The notes under the pieces: generated by a model | Seen by the model: only the letters and a program-made list of their open reading frames with translations | Told to the model about the DNA's origin: nothing | Databases searched by the model: none | Position numbers and translations under genes: made by a program | NCBI GenBank assembly: GCA_015222985.1 | Contig: JADFWI010000457.1 | Span: forward strand, 1-7,361 | Direction: 5' to 3' | Length of the DNA: 7,361 nucleotides | Origin: Pseudomonadota bacterium | GTDB taxonomy: Bacteria; Desulfobacterota; Desulfobacteria; Desulfobacterales; C00003060 | Part shown: positions 1 to 6,132 of the stretch, in pieces | Layout of the letters: each line of letters starts with the position of its first letter | Position numbering within the stretch: the stretch's first letter is position 1

Positions 1-828
1 CAGTACGTCGGCGGTAATCTCCTCACCCCTGTGAGCAGGCAGACAGTGCATGACCATGACATCTTTTTTGGCCAGGGCCACCAGGGCCTGGTCCACCTGA
101 TAGGGCTTGAAGGCTTTTTTTCGATTGGCTGATTCGCTTTCCTGGCCCATACTGGCCCAGACATCCGTATAGATCACGTCCGCATCACGAACGGCCTGTT
201 CAGGATCAGAAAGGACGACTATACGGCCATTCGCGTCCTTCTTCGCAGGCCCTAAGACTTCCTCCTTGGGATGGTAACCTTCCGGGCACGCAAGAACCAG
301 GTCAGTACCCAGGATGGCTGATGCGTTCAACCATGAATGGGCCACATTGTTACCGTCTCCTACCCAGACAATCTTGAGCCCCTCCAGACTGCCCTTTTTT
401 CCCAATATTGTCATAAGGTCACTCAATATCTGGCATGGATGGTAAAGATCGGTCAGTGCGTTGATCACAGGGATAGAGGCCCTGGCTGCCAATTCTTGAA
501 GCAAATCCTGGGAATAGGTTCGAACGACCAGGCCATCAAGATACCTGGAGAGAACACGGGCCGTGTCTGCAATAGGCTCGTTTCGAATCAGTTGGGTATC
601 CCTGGCACTCAAAAACAGGGAGGTCCCACCAAGCTGAATCATGGCCGCCTCAAAGGAGACCCGGGTTCGAGTCGATGCCTTGTCGAACATGAGCCCAAGG
701 GTCTTGCCCTGAAGCGGTCGATCCGGGACTCCTTTGCCGTGCCGTCCTTTCAGTTCAAAAGACCGCGCAAACAACGCCTCAAAATCACTGGCGATCAGAT
801 CTCTTAGAGTTAAGAGGTCCTTTTTCAT
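1..828 (-). CDS. argF: Ornithine carbamoyltransferase, 3' end cut by window edge
   Basis: Cytosolic enzyme that transfers the carbamoyl group of carbamoyl phosphate to ornithine, giving citrulline in arginine synthesis. I translated 276 codons from the ATG at 828; the frame is still open at base 1. Visible motifs are the carbamoyl-phosphate loop STRTR (residues 52-56, inside FDKASTRTR), HPCQ (130-133), a WVGDGNNVAHSW segment (155-166), the SMG ornithine-binding motif (226-228) and HCLPAHRGEE (261-270) with the conserved Cys262. The family is usually a little over 300 residues, so about 30 C-terminal residues are missing. The start is firm: it overlaps the argD stop in an ATGA (825-828), and an AAGGA ribosome-binding site lies inside the end of argD about six bases upstream. 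A catabolic ArcB is the alternative, but the argB-argD neighbours favour the biosynthetic enzyme. Confidence 0.97.
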   Translation of the reverse strand, partial: MKKDLLTLRDLIASDFEALFARSFELKGRHGKGVPDRPLQGKTLGLMFDKASTRTRVSFEAAMIQLGGTSLFLSARDTQLIRNEPIADTARVLSRYLDGLVVRTYSQDLLQELAARASIPVINALTDLYHPCQILSDLMTILGKKGSLEGLKIVWVGDGNNVAHSWLNASAILGTDLVLACPEGYHPKEEVLGPAKKDANGRIVVLSDPEQAVRDADVIYTDVWASMGQESESANRKKAFKPYQVDQALVALAKKDVMVMHCLPAHRGEEITADVL

Positions 829-2039
829 TCTTGTTCCTTGGGCTGATCGGAAAGACGCTGAAATACCGAATCCAGGCACGCAATTAGCGCGTCAATATCT
901 TTTTCCTGAATGATCAGCGGCGGGATGAATCGCAAGACATGTCCCTGGGCGCAGTTAATCAGAAAACCCCGTTCCATACAGCTTTTGACGACAGGCATGC
1001 CGTCACAGGTAAGATCTACCCCAATCAAGAGCCCCTCTCCTCGAACTTCACGGATAAAGGCGTATCTGGCTTTAAGGCTCAGGAGTTGATTCTTGAAATA
1101 TTGGCCGACCCTTTGACAGTTTTCTAGGACACCTTCATTCAGAAGCGCCTTGGCTACCTCAATGGCTGCAGTGGCAACCAGGGGCGTTCCACCAAAGGTC
1201 GAGGCATGAGCCCCCGGGGTAAAGGCCTTCGCCACGTCCTCTTTGGCCAGCATTGCCCCCATGGGAAGCCCGTTGGCTAAGGCTTTCGCCAGGGTCATGA
1301 TGTCGGGTGTCAGGGCAAAGCGCTCATAGGCGAAGAGCTTTCCGGTCCGCCCCATGCCGGTTTGTACTTCATCAAAGATGAGGAGCAGGCCTTCTCTGTC
1401 ACATAACTCTCGCAGCCCTTCCAGATACCCCTGGACAGGGCACTTGACCCCACCTTCCCCCTGGATGGGTTCCAGCATGACCGCACATGTCTCGCCCGAA
1501 ACAGCGTTCCGGACAGCCTCAATGTCGTTAAAGGGGACAATGTCAAACCCATCCGGAAGGGGTTCAAATCCCTTCTTGATCTTGACCTGACCAGTGGCCG
1601 CAAGAGTTACCATGGTTCGACCATGAAAGGAGTCTTCCATGGTTATGATCCTGAACCGGTGAGGGGCTCCGCTGTCATGGAAATACTTCCGTGCCAGCTT
1701 GATGGCTGCTTCATTTGCCTCAGCGCCGCTGTTGCAGAAAAAAACCCTGTCGGCAAAGGAATGTTCAACCAGCAATTCGGCCAACTCGGTTTGCGGCTCA
1801 GTGTAGTACAGGTTTGAAACGTGCACTAAACGACGCGCCTGCTCTGCCACGGCCTTGGCAATCCCCTCATGGGCATGTCCCAGATTGCACACTGCAATGC
1901 CGGCGACAAAGTCCGTATAGGTGCGACCTTCTGCATCTGTAAGCGTGCACCCCTTGCCCTGTATGAACACAACAGGAAACCGGCTGTAGGTAGCTGCAAT
2001 GGCGCGGTCTGCTCTCTTTATGGTTTGGTCACTTGTCAT
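825..2039 (-). CDS. argD: Acetylornithine aminotransferase (PLP-dependent)
   Basis: Class III PLP aminotransferase of 404 residues, which converts N-acetylglutamate semialdehyde to N-acetylornithine with glutamate as amino donor. Visible hallmarks are NSGAEANE (residues 103-110, cofactor phosphate binding), FHGRT (138-142), EPIQGEGG (190-197), FDEVQTGMGRTG (222-233) with Asp223 for the pyridine nitrogen, and TLAKALANGLPMGA (249-262) with Lys252 as the likely Schiff-base lysine. TFGG (281-284) and the C-terminal RFIPPL (370-375) also fit. The length is normal. The ATG at 2039 has a GGTGAG ribosome-binding site nine bases upstream; this start codon lies inside a short repeated word (see the spacer entry). 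The gene overlaps argF by four bases, implying translational coupling. ArgD enzymes often also act as succinyl-diaminopimelate aminotransferase (DapC) in lysine synthesis, so a dual role is possible. Confidence 0.96.
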   Translation of the reverse strand: MTSDQTIKRADRAIAATYSRFPVVFIQGKGCTLTDAEGRTYTDFVAGIAVCNLGHAHEGIAKAVAEQARRLVHVSNLYYTEPQTELAELLVEHSFADRVFFCNSGAEANEAAIKLARKYFHDSGAPHRFRIITMEDSFHGRTMVTLAATGQVKIKKGFEPLPDGFDIVPFNDIEAVRNAVSGETCAVMLEPIQGEGGVKCPVQGYLEGLRELCDREGLLLIFDEVQTGMGRTGKLFAYERFALTPDIMTLAKALANGLPMGAMLAKEDVAKAFTPGAHASTFGGTPLVATAAIEVAKALLNEGVLENCQRVGQYFKNQLLSLKARYAFIREVRGEGLLIGVDLTCDGMPVVKSCMERGFLINCAQGHVLRFIPPLIIQEKDIDALIACLDSVFQRLSDQPKEQE

Positions 2040-2193
2040 TGGTTACTTCTCACCAGTCATTGGTACAAACAATAATGCCCGACACCTGATATTTTCCATT
2101 GACACCCGGTACCTGCCTGCCAAACCCCGGCGGGCAGGTCCGGCATCGAGCATCATAGGCCATAGATAACGCAATTGTTCACAACACCAATGA
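2040..2193. other. argB-argD spacer with repeats and hairpin
   Basis: A 154-base non-coding gap interrupts an otherwise tightly packed operon. The word GTCATTGGT occurs at 2035-2043 and 2056-2064, and its exact inverse ACCAATGAC at 2186-2194. The first copy contains the argD start codon and the inverted copy touches the last base of the argB stop codon. The middle holds a GC-rich hairpin (2111-2139) and two GACACC words (2081-2086, 2101-2106). In the mRNA sense a five-codon frame, MTGEK then stop, runs from 2060 to 2043 just before argD; it is too short to call as a gene. I see no convincing promoter. It may be an inserted miniature repeat element or decayed short-repeat sequence. Confidence 0.6.
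2111..2139. repeat. GC-rich hairpin in argB-argD spacer
   Basis: ACCTGCCTGCC (2111-2121) pairs with GGCGGGCAGGT (2129-2139) across a seven-base loop. The eleven pairs include one T-G wobble. No run of U follows on the minus-strand transcript, so it does not look like an intrinsic terminator. It could stabilise or separate segments of the polycistronic mRNA, or belong to a dispersed palindromic repeat family. Confidence 0.7.
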
Positions 2194-3069
2194 CTAACAA
2201 CTAATCTCCGTTCCTATCCCCTTGTCTGTGAAAAGCTCAAGGAGCACGGCATGGGGATTGCGACCATCGATGATGTGAACCCTCTTGACCCCTTTTGCAA
2301 CGGCCTCCAAGGCGCATTGAATCTTCGGGATCATGCCGCCGGAAACAACCCCGTTCTTAAGGAGCTTTTGCACTGCCTCGGCCTTCAGAGAGGACATCAG
2401 TACTTCCTGCTCATCCATGACACCCGGAACGTCAGTCAGCAGGATCAGCTTGATCGCATTGAGGGCCACGGCAAGCTTGCTGGCTACCCAGTCGGCATTG
2501 ATGTTATAGGTTTCTCCCGTCTCCCCTGTCCCGATCGGAGCAATGACAGGAATAAAGCCGCCAGCCTCCATGGTGCCTATGATTTCAGGATTTACGCTAA
2601 CAACCTCGCCCACCATGCCGATATCTATGATCTCAGGGGGCTTCTCTTCCACCTGGGACCGAACATGGTGGAGCTTCCTGGCAAGAAGCAGGTCCCCGTC
2701 CTTGCCACTTAAGCCCACAGCCTTGCCCCCCTGTTGACCGATTTGAGCCACGATTTCCTTATTGACCTTGCCCCCCAGCACCATTTCGACAACATCCATC
2801 GTAGGTTCATCGGTAATGCGCATGCCATCTACAAAGCGAGATCTGATCCCCATCTGGTCCAAGACCGATCCGATCTGTGGACCTCCGCCGTGGACCACTA
2901 TTGGATGAAGGCCTATGTATTTCATCAGGGTGATGTCTTGGGCAAAGTCCTCCTGAAGACGCTTATCCACCATGGCGTGGCCGCCGTATTTGATGACGAT
3001 TCTCTTTCCGTAAAAACGGCGGATGTAAGGAAGAGCTTCAATCAGTATGTCGGCAATATTGTTAGTCAT
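2194..3069 (-). CDS. argB: N-acetylglutamate kinase, arginine-sensitive type
   Basis: Amino-acid kinase family enzyme of 291 residues that phosphorylates N-acetylglutamate with ATP, the second step of the acetylated arginine route. Visible motifs are VIKYGGHAM (residues 25-33, with the ATP-contacting lysine), VVHGGGPQI (58-66), GLSGKDGD (119-126), NINADWVASKLAVAL (189-203), LLTDVPGV (210-217), and GGMIPKI (244-250). The N-terminal stretch of about 20 residues (ADILIEALPYIRRFYGK) and the C-terminal LELFTDKGIGTEI resemble the hexameric, arginine-inhibited kinases, so feedback inhibition by arginine is inferred. The ATG at 3069 follows the hslU stop by 17 bases; the ribosome-binding site is modest (GGATGA). 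The final codons run into repeat-like sequence that starts the spacer before argD. Confidence 0.96.
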   Translation of the reverse strand: MTNNIADILIEALPYIRRFYGKRIVIKYGGHAMVDKRLQEDFAQDITLMKYIGLHPIVVHGGGPQIGSVLDQMGIRSRFVDGMRITDEPTMDVVEMVLGGKVNKEIVAQIGQQGGKAVGLSGKDGDLLLARKLHHVRSQVEEKPPEIIDIGMVGEVVSVNPEIIGTMEAGGFIPVIAPIGTGETGETYNINADWVASKLAVALNAIKLILLTDVPGVMDEQEVLMSSLKAEAVQKLLKNGVVSGGMIPKIQCALEAVAKGVKRVHIIDGRNPHAVLLELFTDKGIGTEISC

Positions 3070-3086
3070 CGGTCATCCGGCATTGC

Positions 3087-4460
3087 TTAGAGGATATATC
3101 GGCTCAGATCCTCATCCTCCTTGATGTCTTGTAGTTTGTCATACACATACTTGGCATCAATTACTATCCGTTGTTCGGCGACATCCGGCGCATCAAACAG
3201 GATTTCATCCAGGAGCCGTTCGATTACCGTATGGAGCCTCCGTGCCCCGATGTTTTCAGTCCTTGTGTTGACCTCTGTGGCGATCTCTGCGATGGCAGAA
3301 ATAGCATCGTTTTCAAACACCAAATCTATCCCCTCGGTCTTGAGCAAGGCCCTGTACTGAAGCACGAGGGCATTCTTAGGCTCGGACAGTATCCTGACGA
3401 ATTCTTCTTTACCGAGAGATTTTAGTTCCACCCTGATTGGAAAGCGACCCTGCAGTTCCGGAACCAAGTCAGAGGGCTTGGTCGTGTGAAAGGCCCCGGA
3501 GGCAATGAAAAGAATATGGTCTGTCTTTACCATGCCATACTTGGTGGTCACCGTGCATCCTTCAACAATGGGGAGGAGGTCGCGCTGTACTCCCTCCCTT
3601 GAAACATCCGGCCCGTGTCCACCCCCGCTCCCTGTGATCTTGTCGATCTCATCAAGAAAGATAATGCCGCTCTGTTCAACCTTTGTGATTGCCTGCTTGA
3701 CTACCTTGTCCATGTCCACCAGTCGTTGGGCTTCTTCCTGCGTGAGAATCTCAATGGCTTCCGGAACCTTTACTTTCCGTTTTTTTGTTTTTTTCGGAAA
3801 CATACCGCCAAGCATGTCCTTAAGATTAATATCCATCTCCTCAAGCCCAGCGCTGGAAAATATTTCCACTACAGGCATGGCCCGTTCAGCCACTTCAAGA
3901 TCCACATAACGATTGTCAAGCTTGCCGTCATGTAACATTCTTCGGATTTTTTCGCGGGTTGACACAGGTTCTGTGGCGTCTTTCCTGACCAACTCCAACG
4001 TCTTCTCTTCGCTTTCAATCTCCTCGGTGGCCTTGGAGGCCTTTTTCGGCGGGAGAAGGATATCGAGCATTCGTTCCTCGGCGATGGCTTGAGCCTTTAC
4101 CTTGACCGCTTCTTGCTCGTCAGATTTTACCATATTGACGGCTAGCTCTGTCAGATCGCGAATCATGGACTCCACATCGCGACCCACGTATCCCACCTCG
4201 GTAAACTTGGAGGCCTCAATTTTCAAAAAAGGCGAATCAGCCAGGCGCGCCAAACGTCTTGCAATCTCGGTCTTACCAACGCCTGTGGGACCGATAAGGA
4301 TGATGTTTTTTGGGGCTATCTCATCACGCAAGTCCTCGGGAACCTGCTGGCGCCGCCATCGATTCCTAAGGGCAATGGCCACAGATCGCTTAGCATCCTT
4401 CTGGCTTATGATGTACTTGTCTAGCGCTGCTACTATCTCCCGTGGCGTAAGTTTTTTCAT
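3087..4460 (-). CDS. hslU: HslU, ATPase/unfoldase subunit of the HslUV protease
   Basis: AAA+ ATPase (Clp/HslU family) of 457 residues that forms a hexameric ring, unfolds substrates and feeds them to HslV. Visible features are Walker A GPTGVGKT (residues 57-64), pore loop GYVG (90-93), Walker B IIFLDE (266-271), ELQGRF with the arginine-finger region (335-340), sensor-2 GARRLH (405-410), and the conserved C-terminal tail ending DLSRYIL, which in the family docks into HslV and activates it. The intermediate (I) domain lies between about residues 110 and 245 and is rich in charged residues. The protein is slightly longer than the 443-residue E. coli HslU. The start at 4460 forms an ATGA overlap with the hslV stop, and GGAG lies five bases upstream within hslV. 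The adjacent hslV encodes its partner. Confidence 0.98.
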   Translation of the reverse strand: MKKLTPREIVAALDKYIISQKDAKRSVAIALRNRWRRQQVPEDLRDEIAPKNIILIGPTGVGKTEIARRLARLADSPFLKIEASKFTEVGYVGRDVESMIRDLTELAVNMVKSDEQEAVKVKAQAIAEERMLDILLPPKKASKATEEIESEEKTLELVRKDATEPVSTREKIRRMLHDGKLDNRYVDLEVAERAMPVVEIFSSAGLEEMDINLKDMLGGMFPKKTKKRKVKVPEAIEILTQEEAQRLVDMDKVVKQAITKVEQSGIIFLDEIDKITGSGGGHGPDVSREGVQRDLLPIVEGCTVTTKYGMVKTDHILFIASGAFHTTKPSDLVPELQGRFPIRVELKSLGKEEFVRILSEPKNALVLQYRALLKTEGIDLVFENDAISAIAEIATEVNTRTENIGARRLHTVIERLLDEILFDAPDVAEQRIVIDAKYVYDKLQDIKEDEDLSRYIL

Positions 4461-4999
4461 AGATGCTCCATCGTGATCTCTTCATTGGTGTAAATGCAAA
4501 TGGAAGCGGCAATCTTCATGGCGGCCCCTGCAATTGATCTTGCATCCAATTCCGTGTGACGGATCAGAGCCATTGCAGCGGCTTGAGCGTAGGCCCCCCC
4601 GGAGCCGATACCAAGAATTCCTTCGTCTGGTTCAATCACGTCGCCATTTCCGGATATTAGAAATAACTGATCAGAATCCGCGGCCACGAGAACGGCTTCC
4701 AGCCGCCTCAAGTACTTGTCAGTTCTCCAGTCTTTGGCCAGTTCCACAGCCGAGCGTGTTAGATTTCCATTAAATTGCTCAAGTTTTCCCTCAAAGCGTT
4801 CAAAGAGATTCAGGGCGTCGGCCGTGGCGCCGGCAAACCCCACAAGGATCTTTTCCTTAAATAACTTGCGAACCTTCTTGGCGCGGTGCTTCATGATAGT
4901 ATCCTTCAAGGTCACCTGACCGTCACCCGCCAAAGCCACGTGCTCGCCGCGCCGCACAGCCAAAATCGTTGTTCCGTGTGGACTTATCTGGTTTTGCAT
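4457..4999 (-). CDS. hslV: HslV, threonine peptidase subunit of the HslUV protease
   Basis: Proteasome-beta-type N-terminal threonine peptidase of 180 residues that forms the dodecameric proteolytic core capped by HslU. The translation starts with a nine-residue leader ending HG, followed by TTILAVRR, so Thr10 is the predicted mature Thr1. Counting from it, Asp17 (Asp26 in the precursor, AGDGQ) and Lys33 (Lys42, KKV) fall where the family's catalytic residues lie. GSGG (132-135) and the C-terminal ICIYTNE are also conserved. The ATG at 4999 has AGGAAAG upstream, which begins inside the xerC stop codon. The gap to xerC is nine bases, and the gene overlaps hslU by four bases, which fits stoichiometric co-production. 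Confidence 0.98.
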   Translation of the reverse strand: MQNQISPHGTTILAVRRGEHVALAGDGQVTLKDTIMKHRAKKVRKLFKEKILVGFAGATADALNLFERFEGKLEQFNGNLTRSAVELAKDWRTDKYLRRLEAVLVAADSDQLFLISGNGDVIEPDEGILGIGSGGAYAQAAAMALIRHTELDARSIAGAAMKIAASICIYTNEEITMEHL

Positions 5000-5009
5000 T
5001 TCTACTTTC

Positions 5010-5909
5010 CTATCGCCTGGGATGTGCCTTGTCGTAGACCTCCATCAGCCTGTCGATACTCACGTGGGTATATCTTTGAGTAGTAGACAAGCTCGCATGG
5101 CCTAACAGCTCTTGCACCATACGGAGATCTGTGCCGGCATCAAGCATATGGGTGGCAAAGGTGTGGCGGAGTCCGTGGGGGGTGATAGGGCGCAACAGTC
5201 CCAGTTGTCGGACTACCTTGTCAAGGAGTCGCCCGACTGAACGGGAGCTCAAACGCCCGCCCAGCCTGTTCAAAAACAAGGGCGCGCTGTCCGAGTCACA
5301 CATTGTTTCTCCCTGATTCCTCCTATCCAGATAGACCCGCATACAACGTAGCGCTTTCTTTCCTACAGGGGCAAGGCGCTCCTTGTTCCCTTTGCCCAGA
5401 ACCCGGACCATCCCCCGGTCAAAGTCAACATCCTGTATGTCCATCCCCACCAGTTCACCCACTCGCAACCCTGTGGAATAGAGTGTCTCAAGGATCGCCC
5501 TGTTGCGCAGAGCAAGGACCGAATTCCCTTGGACGCCGTCTAAGAGACGAAACGCTTCATCAACAGGCAAATAATTCGGCACAGGGCGCCCACGCTTAGG
5601 CGTCAGAACCGTTTCAGCCGGGTTTTTCGTAATCAACCCCTTTTTGACCAGGAATCGAAAAAAGGATCTCAAAGCGGAAAGCTTGCGAGCGATCGTCGTT
5701 TTCTTATGTCTCTTGTGCAAAAAGCCAAGATAGGAGCGAATCACCAGGCCATCTACCTCATGGACGTCCGGACCTGTTTCGCCCTGGAGCTTTCCGTGGA
5801 GATAGGCTGAAAACTGCTCCAGATCCTTCCGGTAGGCTCGACAGGTGTGAGGCGAAAAATCCTTTTCGACTGACAGCATTTCAACAAACACCTCGATCCA
5901 CACTTTCAT
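5010..5909 (-). CDS. xerC: Tyrosine recombinase XerC/XerD type
   Basis: Site-specific recombinase of 299 residues, the usual Xer length; the family resolves chromosome dimers at dif with FtsK. The N-terminal SAM-like DNA-binding domain covers about residues 1-90 (HTCRAYRKDL, ARKLSALRSFFRFL) and the catalytic domain about 110-299. The full catalytic set is visible: Arg149 in TGLRVGEL, Lys173 in GKGNKER, His245 and Arg248 in HGLRHTFATH, His271 in LLGHAS, and nucleophile Tyr280 in TQRYTHV. The start is firm because a TGA in the same frame lies four codons upstream with no ATG, GTG or TTG between; the ribosome-binding site is weak. It is first in the operon, as in the codV-codW-codX order of Bacillus. 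XerD or a phage integrase is less likely given linkage to hslVU; the window shows no second Xer gene. Confidence 0.95.
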   Translation of the reverse strand: MKVWIEVFVEMLSVEKDFSPHTCRAYRKDLEQFSAYLHGKLQGETGPDVHEVDGLVIRSYLGFLHKRHKKTTIARKLSALRSFFRFLVKKGLITKNPAETVLTPKRGRPVPNYLPVDEAFRLLDGVQGNSVLALRNRAILETLYSTGLRVGELVGMDIQDVDFDRGMVRVLGKGNKERLAPVGKKALRCMRVYLDRRNQGETMCDSDSAPLFLNRLGGRLSSRSVGRLLDKVVRQLGLLRPITPHGLRHTFATHMLDAGTDLRMVQELLGHASLSTTQRYTHVSIDRLMEVYDKAHPRR

Positions 5910-5978
5910 AACTATCTCAATTCATTCCATCATGGCCAAACTGACGAGCCTGGAGATGCGATTTTCTAAGAAACTTTT

Positions 5979-6006
5979 TTAATATCACAATAGGTTGATT
6001 AATCAA
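5979..6006 (-). promoter_or_regulatory. Candidate promoter for the xerC-hslVU-arg operon
   Basis: On the minus strand TTGATT (6001-6006) matches the sigma-70 -35 consensus at four of six bases, and TATTAA (5979-5984) matches the -10 at four of six, with a 16-base spacer. Transcription would start about 60-70 bases before the xerC ATG. The -35 box sits inside a 14-bp palindrome. This is a consensus match only. Confidence 0.35.
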
Positions 6007-6007
6007 C
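5994..6007. promoter_or_regulatory. Perfect 14-bp palindrome, possible operator
   Basis: GTTGATTAATCAAC is its own reverse complement and overlaps the proposed -35 box upstream of xerC. A dimeric repressor bound here would block the promoter. The half-site TTGAT/ATCAA is the FNR half-site, but the gap is two bases instead of the four of an FNR box, so the binding protein is unknown. Confidence 0.4.
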
Positions 6008-6034
6008 AATAAAATGGGATGATTAGGGAGAATC

Positions 6035-6084
6035 AAGGCTTTTTCTTCCAGGCGATATCAATCATGCCTTCCAGAAAAAACCTT
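6035..6084. repeat. Inverted repeat with 12-base arms after the HAD gene
   Basis: AAGGCTTTTTCT (6035-6046) pairs with AGAAAAAACCTT (6073-6084), eleven of twelve bases matching. Inside, after a TCC/TCC internal loop, AGGC (6050-6053) pairs with GCCT (6066-6069). The stem is mostly A-T, unlike a classical intrinsic terminator, but it lies 49 bases past the HAD stop and could still mark the transcript end on either strand. Confidence 0.5.
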
Positions 6085-6101
6085 CATCCCCCGGCGCTTA
6101 T

Positions 6102-6116
6102 GGTAACCGCGTTACC
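6102..6116. repeat. Short palindrome GGTAAC-CGC-GTTACC
   Basis: Six-base perfect arms (6102-6107 and 6111-6116) surround a three-base centre, 17 bases beyond the HAD stop codon. It could be a small hairpin at the 3' end of that transcript or a protein-binding site. No U run follows on the minus-strand transcript. Confidence 0.4.
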
Positions 6117-6132
6117 CGGACTTTTTGAGGAA

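Larger units (their letters stand above)
2035..2194. repeat. Three copies of a 9-base word, two direct and one inverted
   Basis: GTCATTGGT is exact at 2035-2043 and 2056-2064 (21-base period), and its reverse complement ACCAATGAC is exact at 2186-2194. The two direct copies share a looser context (CACttGTCATTGGTtAC against CACcaGTCATTGGTAC). The outer copies therefore bracket the spacer as short terminal inverted repeats. The words are short, so chance or simple-sequence decay cannot be excluded. Confidence 0.6.
5910..6132. other. Gene-free spacer between HAD phosphatase and xerC
   Basis: This 223-base gap contains the candidate promoter and palindrome (5979-6007), a long A/T-rich inverted repeat (6035-6084) and a short GC-containing palindrome (6102-6116). 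I see no small gene with a good ribosome-binding site and no canonical terminator, although the end of the HAD gene's transcript must lie here unless it reads through into xerC. Confidence 0.6.

Noticed and set aside
337..807. Plus-strand open frame of 156 codons
   Set aside because: It lies wholly opposite argF, whose reading frame, motifs and coupling to argD are clear; the protein resembles no family and has no good ribosome-binding site.
1310..1603. Minus-strand open frame of 97 codons inside argD
   Set aside because: It is a shifted frame of argD; argD is intact across this stretch with all PLP motifs in frame, so there is no frameshift.
2111..2139. Intrinsic terminator between argB and argD
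   Set aside because: The stem is strong, but the transcript sequence after it has no U run.
2040..2193. Arginine leader-peptide attenuator ahead of argD
   Set aside because: The only small frame before argD (MTGEK) has no arginine codons, and there is no alternative terminator/antiterminator pair.
2251..2712. Plus-strand open frame of 153 codons
   Set aside because: Antisense to argB; the translation is low-similarity sequence produced by argB codon bias.
3505..3935. Plus-strand open frames of 134 and 106 codons
   Set aside because: Both lie antisense to the well-supported hslU coding region, and they overlap each other.
5995..6006. FNR-type box upstream of xerC
   Set aside because: The half-sites TTGAT and ATCAA are correct but separated by two bases, whereas FNR needs four.
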